Of a DNA stretch of 64,000 nt, positions 35,934-43,278 are shown in pieces. Both the position numbers and the translations under genes were made by a program. Source of the DNA: Saccharopolyspora endophytica (GTDB lineage Bacteria > Actinomycetota > Actinomycetes > Mycobacteriales > Pseudonocardiaceae); contig NZ_JAGPXE010000013.1 of assembly GCF_018070075.1 (NCBI RefSeq), positions 1 through 64,000 of the forward strand, given 5' to 3'. Positions within the stretch are counted from its first letter, which is position 1. Each line of letters opens with the position of its first letter. Below the pieces are notes generated by a model. It had not been told where the DNA came from. It did no database searches and was given only the letters and a program-made list of their open reading frames with translations.

Positions 35934-35939
35934 TAGCCT
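35934..35939 (+). promoter_or_regulatory. -10 element of a leaderless dapE transcript
   Basis: TAGCCT ends 7 nt before the dapE GTG, with no ribosome site. Confidence 0.5.
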
Positions 35940-35946
35940 GCCGGTC

Positions 35947-37023
35947 GTGACCGCTTCGTTGGACCTCACGTCGGACCCCGTCGAGCTGACCGCCGCGCTG
36001 GTGGACATCCCCAGCGTGTCCGGGTCGGAGAAGAACATCGCGGACGCGGTGGAGGAGGCGCTGCGCGCGCAGGCCCCGCACCTGGAGGTGGTCCGCAACG
36101 GCGAAGCCGTGCTGGCGCGCACCCACCTCGGGCGCGACACCCGCGTCGTGCTGGCCGGGCACCTCGACACCGTGCCGATCAACGACAACCTGCCTTCCCG
36201 GCGCACCGGATCCGGTGACGACGAGCTGCTGCACGGGTGCGGCACCACCGACATGAAGAGCGGCGACGCCGTGATGCTGCACCTGGCGGCCACGCTCACC
36301 GAACCGCGTCACGACCTGACCTTCGTGTTCTACGACTGCGAGGAGATCGAGGCCGAGCGCAACGGTCTCGGCCGCATCGAGCGCGAGCTGCCGGAATGGC
36401 TCGACGGTGATCTGGCGGTGGTGTGCGAGCCGTCCAACGCGGCGATCGAGGCGGGCTGCCAGGGCACCATCCGCGTCGAGGTCCGCACCACCGGCACCCG
36501 CGCGCACACCGCCCGCGCCTGGATGGGGGAGAACGCGATCCACGCGGCGCAGCCGATCCTGCAGAAGCTGGTGGACCACGAGCCGCGCAACCCGGTGATC
36601 GACGGGCTCCAGTACCGCGAGGGGTTGCAGGCCGTGAAGATCACCGGCGGGATCGCGGGCAACGTCGTCCCGGACTCCTGCGTGGTCACCGTCAACCACC
36701 GCTTCGCCCCCGACAAGTCCGTCGAGCAGGCCGAGGCCGAGCTGCGGGAGCTGTTCTCCGGCTACGAGGTCGTGGTCACCGATCTGTCAGCGGGCGCCCT
36801 CCCGGGTCTCACGTCGCCGGCCGCCGCGCAGCTGGTCGAGGCGTCGAAGTCCGAGCCGGTCGCCAAGCTCGGCTGGACCGACGTCGCCCGCTTCGCCGCC
36901 CGAGGCCTCCCCGCGGTCAACTTCGGCCCGGGAAACCCCACCCTCGCCCACACCCAGCAGGAACACGTCCGCACAGCCGAGATCCGCCACTGCGCCAACA
37001 CCCTCCACCGCTTCCTCTCCTAA
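35947..37023 (+). CDS. dapE: Succinyl-diaminopimelate desuccinylase
   Basis: The 358-aa M20 metallopeptidase has the metal and catalytic motifs [36 protein letters not shown] and the late metal His in [12 protein letters not shown]. The lid domain holds [20 protein letters not shown]. It cleaves N-succinyl-LL-diaminopimelate to LL-diaminopimelate. Divergently placed from the ESX-like operon, downstream of which lies dapD, it completes the lysine pathway set of this region. Confidence 0.94.
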   Translation: MTASLDLTSDPVELTAALVDIPSVSGSEKNIADAVEEALRAQAPHLEVVRNGEAVLARTHLGRDTRVVLAGHLDTVPINDNLPSRRTGSGDDELLHGCGTTDMKSGDAVMLHLAATLTEPRHDLTFVFYDCEEIEAERNGLGRIERELPEWLDGDLAVVCEPSNAAIEAGCQGTIRVEVRTTGTRAHTARAWMGENAIHAAQPILQKLVDHEPRNPVIDGLQYREGLQAVKITGGIAGNVVPDSCVVTVNHRFAPDKSVEQAEAELRELFSGYEVVVTDLSAGALPGLTSPAAAQLVEASKSEPVAKLGWTDVARFAARGLPAVNFGPGNPTLAHTQQEHVRTAEIRHCANTLHRFLS

Positions 37024-37050
37024 CCCCCGACCCTCACCCGAGCACAACCG

Positions 37051-37219
37051 GATTACGGCCGTATTCAGGTCCCCGATTACGGCGGTATTCCGTTCCCCGG
37101 ACACGGTGGTGGTCCGGTCGGTGCCGGATTACGGCCGTATTCAGGTCTCCGGTTACGGCGGTAATCCGGGTTGGTCCCGGAAAACCGCCGTAATCGTGGA
37201 CCTGATTACCGGCGTATTC
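37051..37219. repeat. Second array of GATTACGGCCGTAATC-family palindromes
   Basis: Six to seven units are recognisable: GATTACGGCCGTATTC at 37051 and again at 37127, GATTACGGCGGTATTC at 37075, a degenerate unit near 37100, GGTTACGGCGGTAATC at 37151, AAAACCGCCGTAATC at 37181 and GATTACCGGCGTATTC at 37204. The array lies in the 222-bp convergent gap between dapE and the slipin gene and is the only content there. Confidence 0.85.
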
Positions 37220-37245
37220 GGGTCACCCCCGGCGGGGTGGAGGGG

Positions 37246-38193
37246 TCAGGCCGTGCCCAGGACCTCGGTTTCGGTGGGTTCTTCTGTGGCGCGTTGCTTG
37301 GGGAGGGCCGGTGCGGGGGTGGGTTCCTCCGGGAGTTCGGCCGCTTGGCGTTCGGCTTCGGTGAGTTCTGGGGCTTCGGCGAGGTCCGAGGTCGCGGGTT
37401 CTTCTGGTTCTTCCGCGGGGGTTCGGGATTTTTCGGCGGCCGGCTGGTGGATGCGGTCGACGAACTGCAGGAGTTCCACCGGGAACGGCAGGACCAGGGT
37501 CGAGTTCTTCTCCGCCGCGACCTCGACGACCGTCTCCAGGAGCCGCAGCTGCAGCGCGGCCGGGGTGTCGGCCATGACGTGCGCGGCGTCGGAGAGCTTG
37601 CGGGAGGCCTGGTACTCGCCGTCCGCGGAGATCACCCGCGAGCGGCGCTCGCGCTCGGCTTCGGCCTGGCGGGCGATGGAGCGCTTCATCGACTCCGGCA
37701 GCGAGACGTCCTTGATCTCCACCCGGTCGATGTGCACGCCCCAGCCCAGCGCCGGGCTGTCGATCATCAGCTCCAGGCCCTGGTTGAGCCGCTCGCGGTT
37801 GGACAGCAGGTCGTCGAGGTCGCTCTTGCCGATGATCGACCGCAGCGAGGTCTGCGCGACCTGGCCGACCGCGAACAGGTAGTCCTCGACGTTGACCACG
37901 GCGCGCGCGGCGTCCTCGACCCGGAAGTAGACCACCGCGTCCACCCGGACCGTGACGTTGTCGCGCGTGATGCCCTCCTGCGCGGGCACGGGCATCGTGA
38001 CGATCTGCAGGTTGACCTTCTGCAGCCGGTCCACCGCGGGGATGATCAGGGTGATTCCAGGGCCGCGGGTGCGCTCCTGCAGCCGACCGAAGCGGAACAC
38101 CACGCCCCGCTCGTACTGCTTGACGACCTTGGCGCTCGCGGCGACGCAGACGACACCGACCACGAGGATTGCGATGAGCAGTTCGATGAGCAT
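37246..38193 (-). CDS. Slipin (stomatin-like SPFH/band 7 protein)
   Basis: The 315-aa protein has one N-terminal membrane helix (LIELLIAILVVGVVCVAASA) followed by a full SPFH domain: VVKQYERGVVFRFGRL, GPGITLIIPAVDRLQKVNL, GITRDNVTVRVDAVVYFRV. The coiled region RQAEAERERRSRVISADGEYQAS is next. The last 60 residues are a Pro/Glu-rich tail unlike the compact end of most slipins. Slipins form oligomeric rings in membrane microdomains. The usual partner, an NfeD-type protease, is not encoded nearby. Confidence 0.92.
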   Translation of the reverse strand: MLIELLIAILVVGVVCVAASAKVVKQYERGVVFRFGRLQERTRGPGITLIIPAVDRLQKVNLQIVTMPVPAQEGITRDNVTVRVDAVVYFRVEDAARAVVNVEDYLFAVGQVAQTSLRSIIGKSDLDDLLSNRERLNQGLELMIDSPALGWGVHIDRVEIKDVSLPESMKRSIARQAEAERERRSRVISADGEYQASRKLSDAAHVMADTPAALQLRLLETVVEVAAEKNSTLVLPFPVELLQFVDRIHQPAAEKSRTPAEEPEEPATSDLAEAPELTEAERQAAELPEEPTPAPALPKQRATEEPTETEVLGTA

Positions 38194-38414
38194 GACCGGC
38201 TCCCGGGCTCGCGGAGGAACGGCCCGACGGCGCCCGAACGCCTGCGTAGATCGCGGAGCAGATCTGCGTGTCGCGCCCGGCTCGCGTCGCCGGCGCCGCT
38301 AGATCTTTTCTTTCGATCGTACGCCGCGAGACCGCCCTGTGAATCCCCCGTGAACAGGCATTTCACCCTGGCTGTGCAGCGGCGGGGCGGTTCCGAGAAC
38401 GATCGGCGCGTGCG

Positions 38415-38420
38415 TAGGCT
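38415..38420 (+). promoter_or_regulatory. -10 element of a leaderless LOG-gene transcript
   Basis: TAGGCT ends 6 nt before the ATG of the first LOG gene. Confidence 0.45.
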
Positions 38421-38426
38421 CGACGC

Positions 38427-39212
38427 ATGACAGTCGATGGCCAGTGGGGTGAACCCAACGGTGCGGAACGTCCGCACGAGAAGCAACGCGGCCCCGTGGT
38501 GCTGCGCCGCTCGCGGCTGAGCGAGCCGACGACCACCGACCAGCGCCTGCTGGACTCCAGAGGCCCCTCCGACTGGGTGCACACCGACCCGTGGCGGGTG
38601 CTGCGCATCCAGGCCGAGTTCGTCGAGGGCTTCGGCGCGCTGGCCGAGGTGCCGCGCGCGGTCACCGTCTTCGGTTCCGCCCGCACCCCGCGGGAGCACC
38701 CCGAGTACGCCGCCGGCGTGGAGCTGGGCCGGGCGCTCGCGGGCATCGGCTGCGCGGCCATCACCGGCGGCGGTCCCGGCACGATGGAGGCCGTCAACCG
38801 CGGCGCCTCGGAGGCCGGTGGCCTGTCGATCGGGCTGGGCATCGAGCTGCCCTTCGAGCAGGGCCTGAACCCGTGGGTCGACCTGGGCGTCAACTTCCGG
38901 TACTTCTTCGTCCGCAAGACGATGTTCATGAAGTACGCGCAGGCGTTCATCTGCCTGCCAGGCGGTTTCGGCACCATGGACGAGCTGTTCGAGGCGCTGA
39001 CCCTGGTGCAGACCAAGAAGGTCACCAAGTTCCCGGTGGTGCTGTTCGGCAGCGACTACTGGCAGGGCCTGTACGACTGGATCCGGGACCGGATGCTCGA
39101 GGGCGGCAAGATCGGCGAGAAGGACATGTCGTTGCTGCACGTCACCGACGACATCGAGGACGCGGTGTCGATCGTGCAGGAGGCGTACGGGGCGTGGGAG
39201 GCGGCGCATTGA
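38427..39212 (+). CDS. LOG-family nucleotide phosphoribohydrolase, long form
   Basis: The 261-aa protein has the two LOG signatures GGGPGTMEAVNRGA and PGGFGTMDELFE. These form the nucleotide-binding and catalytic site that releases the base from a 5'-monophosphate. In plants and some actinobacteria this activates cytokinins; the bacterial role is usually uncertain. It has about 60 extra N-terminal residues compared with the second LOG protein. Overlap of TTGA with that gene makes them a coupled pair. Confidence 0.9.
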   Translation: MTVDGQWGEPNGAERPHEKQRGPVVLRRSRLSEPTTTDQRLLDSRGPSDWVHTDPWRVLRIQAEFVEGFGALAEVPRAVTVFGSARTPREHPEYAAGVELGRALAGIGCAAITGGGPGTMEAVNRGASEAGGLSIGLGIELPFEQGLNPWVDLGVNFRYFFVRKTMFMKYAQAFICLPGGFGTMDELFEALTLVQTKKVTKFPVVLFGSDYWQGLYDWIRDRMLEGGKIGEKDMSLLHVTDDIEDAVSIVQEAYGAWEAAH

Positions 39213-39751
39213 GCAACGATGTTTCGGTCTGCGTCTACTGCGCGTCCGGGCCGGTGCCGCAGCACTACCTGGACCTGGCCGCCGAGGTGGGCCGGAAGAT
39301 CGCCAAGCGCGGCTGGACCTTGGTCTCCGGTGGCGGCAAGGTCTCGATGATGGGTGAGATCGCCCGCGCCGTCCGCGCCGACGGCGGTCGCACCATCGGC
39401 GTCATCCCGCGCGCGCTGGTCGACCGCGAGGTCGGCGACACCGACTCCGACGAGCTGCTGGTCGTGGACACCATGCGCGAGCGCAAGGGCCTGATGGACG
39501 CCCACGCGAACGCGTTCCTGACGCTGCCCGGCGGCATCGGGACCTGCGAGGAGCTGTTCGAGATCTGGACCGCGCGCTACCTGGGCATGCACAGCAAGCC
39601 GGTGGTGCTGCTGGACCCCGACGGGCACTTCCAGGGCCTGCTGGACTGGCTCCGCAGCATGGTGAGCACCGGTTTCGCCTCGCAGAGCTCGTTGGACGTG
39701 CTGACCGTGACCGCCGACGTCGACGAGGCGCTGGACGCACTGGTCGCCTGA
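39209..39751 (+). CDS. LOG-family nucleotide phosphoribohydrolase, short form
   Basis: The 180-aa protein is the classical LOG length, with VCVYCASGPVP, SGGGKVSMMGEIARAV and LPGGIGTCEELFE. The start is a TTG inside the stop of the upstream LOG gene, with GGGAGG 9-14 nt before it. This rare start and overlap suggest lower, coupled expression. Position matches the single LOG gene (Rv1205 as I recall) of mycobacteria. The two paralogues share only the core motifs. Confidence 0.9.
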   Translation: MSNDVSVCVYCASGPVPQHYLDLAAEVGRKIAKRGWTLVSGGGKVSMMGEIARAVRADGGRTIGVIPRALVDREVGDTDSDELLVVDTMRERKGLMDAHANAFLTLPGGIGTCEELFEIWTARYLGMHSKPVVLLDPDGHFQGLLDWLRSMVSTGFASQSSLDVLTVTADVDEALDALVA

Positions 39752-39757
39752 GCCGGA

Positions 39758-40213
39758 TCAGGACGCGCCGACCGCCGTGCGGATCAGGTGGGTGAGCGCC
39801 GGCAGCGGGATGTCCGGGCGGACTTCGCCGAGCACCGGCGCGAGCCGGATCCAGAACGACTGGACGCGGGGAGCGCTGGGCCGCTCGGTGGCCAGCTCGT
39901 CGACGAGCTCGGCGAGCCGCCACTTCGCCTCGTCGAGGTCCAGGCCCGGCTCGGGGTGCTGGTCCAGGACCTCGACGAGCGAGTTCAGGTAGACCCGGAT
40001 CTGGTCCAGGGCGGACAGCTGGGCCGCGTGCTCGGAGTCGTCCCGGCGGTTCGGGGCGCTCCGGGCGAGCAGGCCGGCGCCGTTGGTCGTGTCGGCTTCG
40101 CGGTCGGCCACGGTATCGGCTCCTGATCGGATCGGCCGGGGAGAGCAGGTCTCCGTTTCTCGATCTCCGAGTGTGCTCGGTTCAGCCGATCGGGAGCCTC
40201 CGTTCGGGTTCAT
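39758..40213 (-). CDS. Unknown protein with a C-terminal helical domain
   Basis: The 151-aa protein has a disordered, Ser/Thr/Arg-rich first half. A conserved-looking second half follows: QIRVYLNSLVEVLDQHPEPGLDLDEAKWRLAELVDELATERPSAPRVQSFWIRLAPVLGEV. It resembles small actinobacterial proteins of unknown function with that RVQSFW pattern. An internal start near 40111 (GTG of VADREADTT) is possible. It is convergent with the second LOG gene and divergent from PadR. Confidence 0.6.
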   Translation of the reverse strand: MNPNGGSRSAEPSTLGDRETETCSPRPIRSGADTVADREADTTNGAGLLARSAPNRRDDSEHAAQLSALDQIRVYLNSLVEVLDQHPEPGLDLDEAKWRLAELVDELATERPSAPRVQSFWIRLAPVLGEVRPDIPLPALTHLIRTAVGAS

Positions 40214-40301
40214 GCCACCCGAACGGCCGACTCACGTTGTTGTGATTCACATCATGCGGGTCCTGATCGCGAAAGGACCTTGGTCCTCTTGTGCGGAGCC
40301 G

Positions 40302-40330
40302 GTGACAGTGCAGGGAAATATCCGTAGAGT
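40302..40330 (+). promoter_or_regulatory. Promoter of padR (leaderless)
   Basis: GTGACA (40302-40307), a 17-nt spacer and TAGAGT (40325-40330) end 8 nt before the padR GTG. This is the clearest two-box promoter in the window. Confidence 0.6.
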
Positions 40331-40338
40331 CACTACCT

Positions 40339-40668
40339 GTGAAGGCTGATGCGCTCCGCGGCCACTTGGACGCCCTGCTCCTGGCCACCCTCGACGGCAA
40401 GGCGTTGCACGGTTACGCGATCATCGAGGCTTTGCAGGATCGCAGTGGTGGCGCCCTCGACCTGCCCACCGGCACGGTCTACCCGGCGCTGCGCAGACTC
40501 GAGCGAGCCGGATTCGTGCAGAGCTCCTGGAGCACCGTCGGCGGACGCCAGCGGCGCACGTACCGGCTCACCCAAGCGGGATCCCAGACCCTCCAGGCCG
40601 AACGCCGCGCCTGGCGGGAGTTCACCCACGCCATCGAAGGCGTCCTGACCGCCCCGGCCAAGACCTGA
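40339..40668 (+). CDS. PadR-family transcriptional regulator
   Basis: The 109-aa protein is a PadR winged helix: LDALLLATLDGKALHGYAIIEALQDRSGGALDLPTGTVYPALRRLERAGFV, then the wing GGRQRRTYRLTQAG. A short dimerisation helix follows (AERRAWREFTHAIEGVL). PadR factors repress detoxification or transport genes; here no obvious target lies beside it, though it could regulate itself. It occupies the place where I would expect folP2 and gpgS in mycobacteria. Confidence 0.9.
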   Translation: MKADALRGHLDALLLATLDGKALHGYAIIEALQDRSGGALDLPTGTVYPALRRLERAGFVQSSWSTVGGRQRRTYRLTQAGSQTLQAERRAWREFTHAIEGVLTAPAKT

Positions 40669-40745
40669 CGGCCGCCTCGACGGTGGATCCGTTCCGGTCT
40701 CCGGCTGTCTGACGGACGGTCGGTGGGCCGTGCCACGATTGGTTC

Positions 40746-41102
40746 GTGGCTAGTGCGCTCATTTACCTGTTCGTGGTGCTGGCGGTCGCGGCCGTGGTGT
40801 ACCTGCTGGCTTCGCTGGTCTTCGGACGCGGCGAGCAGCTGGCGCCGTTGCCGCCCGGCTCCACGCCCACCCGGCTGCCCTCCGCCGACGTCGAGGGCTC
40901 CGACGTGCGCGCGGTCCGGTTCCAGCAGGTCCTGCGGGGCTACAAGGTCACCGAGGTCGACTGGGTCCTGGACCGGCTGGCCGGCGAGCTCGACGAGCTG
41001 CACGGCCGGATCGCGGTCCTGGAGCGCCAGCTCGACGTCGCCGGGCAGGAGCTGGACAAGGCCCGCAGCGCGGTGTCCGAAGGCGGTGCCGAGGATGAGT
41101 GA
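40746..41102 (+). CDS. DivIVA-domain membrane protein
   Basis: The 118-aa protein has an N-terminal membrane helix (ALIYLFVVLAVAAVVYLLASLVF), a short linker, and the DivIVA motif VRFQQVLRGYKVTEVDWVLDRLAGELDELHGRI, continuing into a coiled coil. It corresponds by position and layout to mycobacterial Rv1209. It likely associates with the cell pole or divisome; its partner is unknown. An 8-bp overlap with tag suggests one mRNA. Confidence 0.88.
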   Translation: MASALIYLFVVLAVAAVVYLLASLVFGRGEQLAPLPPGSTPTRLPSADVEGSDVRAVRFQQVLRGYKVTEVDWVLDRLAGELDELHGRIAVLERQLDVAGQELDKARSAVSEGGAEDE

Positions 41103-41673
41103 GAGCGCGGCGGTCATCGGCGAGGACGGTCGCGCGCGGTGCCCGTGGGGCGCCGGGCAGCCGGACTACATCGCCTACCACGACCAGGAGTGGGGCTTCC
41201 CGCTGCGCGGTGAACCGGAGCTCTACGAGCGGATCACACTGGAGTCGTTCCAGTCCGGCCTGTCCTGGCTGACGATCCTGCGCAAGCGGCCCGCGTTCCG
41301 GGAGGCGTTCGCGGGCTTCGACCCGGCCGCCGTCGCCCGGTTCGGCGAGGACGACCGGCAGCGGCTGCTCGGCGACGCCTCCATCGTCCGGAACCGGGCC
41401 AAGATCGACGCCGCCATCACCAACGCCCGCGCCGTCCTGGAGCTCGACCAGCCGCTGGACGACCTCCTGTGGTCGTTCGCCCCGCCGCCGCGCCCGGACT
41501 CCGAACGTCCGGTCAAGCTCGGCGACGTCCCCGCCATCACCGACGAGTCCAAGGCGATGGCCAAGGAGCTCAAGCGCCGCGGCTTCGTCTTCGTCGGCCC
41601 CACCACCTGCTACGCCCTCATGCAGGCCACCGGCATGGTCGACGACCACCTCAAGGACTGCTGGCGAGTCTGA
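41095..41673 (+). CDS. tag: DNA-3-methyladenine glycosylase I
   Basis: The 192-aa glycosylase has RCPWGAGQPDYIAYHDQEWGFPL at the N-terminus, LTLESFQ-like LESFQSGLSWLTILRKR and FVGPTTCYALMQATGMVDDH. The zinc-binding Cys and His residues of the Tag family are present. It removes 3-methyladenine from alkylated DNA, complementing the AlkA fusion in the first part of the window. The ATG lies within the end of the DivIVA gene. Confidence 0.93.
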   Translation: MSESAAVIGEDGRARCPWGAGQPDYIAYHDQEWGFPLRGEPELYERITLESFQSGLSWLTILRKRPAFREAFAGFDPAAVARFGEDDRQRLLGDASIVRNRAKIDAAITNARAVLELDQPLDDLLWSFAPPPRPDSERPVKLGDVPAITDESKAMAKELKRRGFVFVGPTTCYALMQATGMVDDHLKDCWRV

Positions 41674-41680
41674 CCCCGGC

Positions 41681-41736
41681 GGTGACCCGATTTCAGCGGA
41701 AGTCAGGAACCGGACTTCAGTGGAAATCGGGTCACC
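41681..41736. repeat. Long hairpin built from two GATTTCAGTGGAAATC-family units
   Basis: The arms GGTGACCCGATTTC and GAAATCGGGTCACC pair perfectly over 14 bp. Inside, GAAGTC and GACTTC form a second stem. It fills the gap between the convergent tag and enoyl-CoA hydratase genes, where it could terminate both. The other members of the family are at 46108-46241 and 56217-56264. Confidence 0.8.
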
Positions 41737-41753
41737 ACCGGTGGGTCGGCGGG

Positions 41754-42536
41754 TCAGCGACCGGTGAAGTTCGGGGTCCGCTTCTCGACGAAGGCGGCGA
41801 CCGCTTCCTTGTGGTCGGCGGTGAGGCCGGCTTCGTTCTGGGCGCCCGCCTCGACGGCCAGCGCCTCGTCGAGGGCCTCGGCGGAGGCGGCCTGGACGGC
41901 CTCCTTGATGCGCGCGTAGGCGAAGGTCGGGCCCGCCGCCATCCGGGTCGCCAGCTCCATCGCGACGGACAGCGCGTCATCGACGACCTGGTTGACCATG
42001 CCGATGCGCAGCGCCTCGTCGGCGGGCACCGGCTGCGCCAGCAGCAGCATCTCCATCGCCCGGCCGTAGCCGATCAGCCGCGGAAGCGTCCAGGACGCGC
42101 CGGAGTCGGTCGACAGGCCGACGTTGGCGAAGGCCATCAGGAACTTCGATCCGGTCGCGGCGATCCGCAGGTCGCTGGCGTAGGCCAGCGACGCGCCCGC
42201 GCCCGCGGCGGTGCCGTTCACGGCGGCGATCACGGGCTTGGGCATGGTCGCCAGCGCCTTGGTGATCGGGTTGTAGTGCTCCTCGACGGTCTTCAGCGGG
42301 CTCGGGTCGCCGGTGGACAGGAGCTCGATGTGCTCCTTGAGGTCCTGGCCCGCGCAGAACGCCTTGCCCGAGCCGGTGATCACCAGGGCTCGGACCGAGT
42401 CGTCCGCCGCGGCCTCGCGCAGGGCCGTCAGCAGCGCCTGCTTGAGCTCGATGTTGAGCGAGTTGAACGACTCAGGGCGGTTCAACGTGAGCAGCCGCAC
42501 ACCCGCGGTGTCCTCGGTCAGCAGTACGTCGGTCAC
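41754..42536 (-). CDS. Enoyl-CoA hydratase/isomerase (PaaG-like)
   Basis: The 260-aa crotonase has TLNRPESFNSLNIELKQ, the oxyanion-hole segment SGKAFCAGQDLKEH, NGTAAGAGASLAYASDLRIA and FANVGLSTDSGASWTLPRLIG. The Asp in STDSGAS replaces the usual Glu pair, as in PaaG-type isomerases. It acts on enoyl-CoA thioesters, perhaps in phenylacetate or fatty-acid breakdown. No pathway genes are adjacent. The GTG start has AAGGAG upstream. Confidence 0.9.
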   Translation of the reverse strand: MTDVLLTEDTAGVRLLTLNRPESFNSLNIELKQALLTALREAAADDSVRALVITGSGKAFCAGQDLKEHIELLSTGDPSPLKTVEEHYNPITKALATMPKPVIAAVNGTAAGAGASLAYASDLRIAATGSKFLMAFANVGLSTDSGASWTLPRLIGYGRAMEMLLLAQPVPADEALRIGMVNQVVDDALSVAMELATRMAAGPTFAYARIKEAVQAASAEALDEALAVEAGAQNEAGLTADHKEAVAAFVEKRTPNFTGR

Positions 42537-42911
42537 TCCAAGCTCCTTGCCTTGACGTCCGTTGTGGCGGGTCGCGCGAGCACTTCCACTGTGGACCGCG
42601 CGGCCGGCGCGCCGTCCCGGGTGGACGGTGTCCCCGCTGGTCGACGGGATGGCCGCCGCGAGATCGGTGACACGCCGGAGCGAAACGACTCCTCACGGTG
42701 ATCGCGGAAGCCTCCCGCGATGTGCCGAACGGCGTCGAAACACCCCACACGAACGGTGAGTCTGCCAGCCGTCGGCGATATTCGACCAGCGCACGGGCGA
42801 CACGAGTTGATCGGTTCGGTTTCGTCCATGCCTCGGGATAGGGGAGAATGGGCGTGGACCCGAACTGGTTGTGGCGACCAGCGGGGGAAGATTTCACGGA
42901 GGGAGCACGCT
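42537..42911. other. 375-bp spacer upstream of the DUF3117 gene
   Basis: I see no credible gene. Short open frames in it have no family features or good starts. The ribosome site GGAGGGA for DUF3117 is at 42898-42904. GATAGGGGAGAAT near 42836-42848 may hold a -10 (GAGAAT). Confidence 0.4.
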
Positions 42912-43079
42912 ATGGCGGCCATGAAGCCCCGGACCGGTGACGGTCCCCTCGAGGTGACTAAGGAGGGACGCGGCATTGTGATGCGCGTTCCGCTTGAGGG
43001 TGGTGGGCGGCTCGTCGTCGAGATGTCGGTCGAGGAGGCCAAGAACCTGGGCGACGCCCTGGAGTCGGCTACCGGCTGA
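42912..43079 (+). CDS. DUF3117 small conserved protein
   Basis: The 55-aa protein is nearly all family signature: MKPRTGDGPLEVTKEGRGIVMRVP then LEGGGRLVVEMSVEEAKNLGDAL. It is one of the most conserved small proteins of actinobacteria (Rv1211 in M. tuberculosis as I recall). A role in calcium or calmodulin-like binding has been proposed for the mycobacterial protein, but function is not settled. GGAGGGA lies 7-13 nt before the ATG. The long upstream spacer suggests elaborate control. Confidence 0.93.
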   Translation: MAAMKPRTGDGPLEVTKEGRGIVMRVPLEGGGRLVVEMSVEEAKNLGDALESATG

Positions 43080-43094
43080 GGCCGCCAGGCGGCC
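43080..43094 (+). terminator. Possible hairpin after the DUF3117 gene
   Basis: GGCCGCC and GGCGGCC start directly after the stop and can pair around a very tight loop. There is no U-tract, so it is a weak candidate. Confidence 0.3.
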
Positions 43095-43278
43095 TGGGAC
43101 GCGCTGCCGGCCGGATCCGGTCACGGCGCCTCCCGGCCGAGGCGACAACTCATGATCACGTCGACGAGTGGCGAGAACGCTTCGCCGCTGTCGGGCCCCG
43201 GTGCCGAAGGCGGCGCCGGGGCTCTCGTCGGCACCAGTTCGAGTTCGCACGGCCCGGCCCGTGCAGGAAGGTCTTCTC

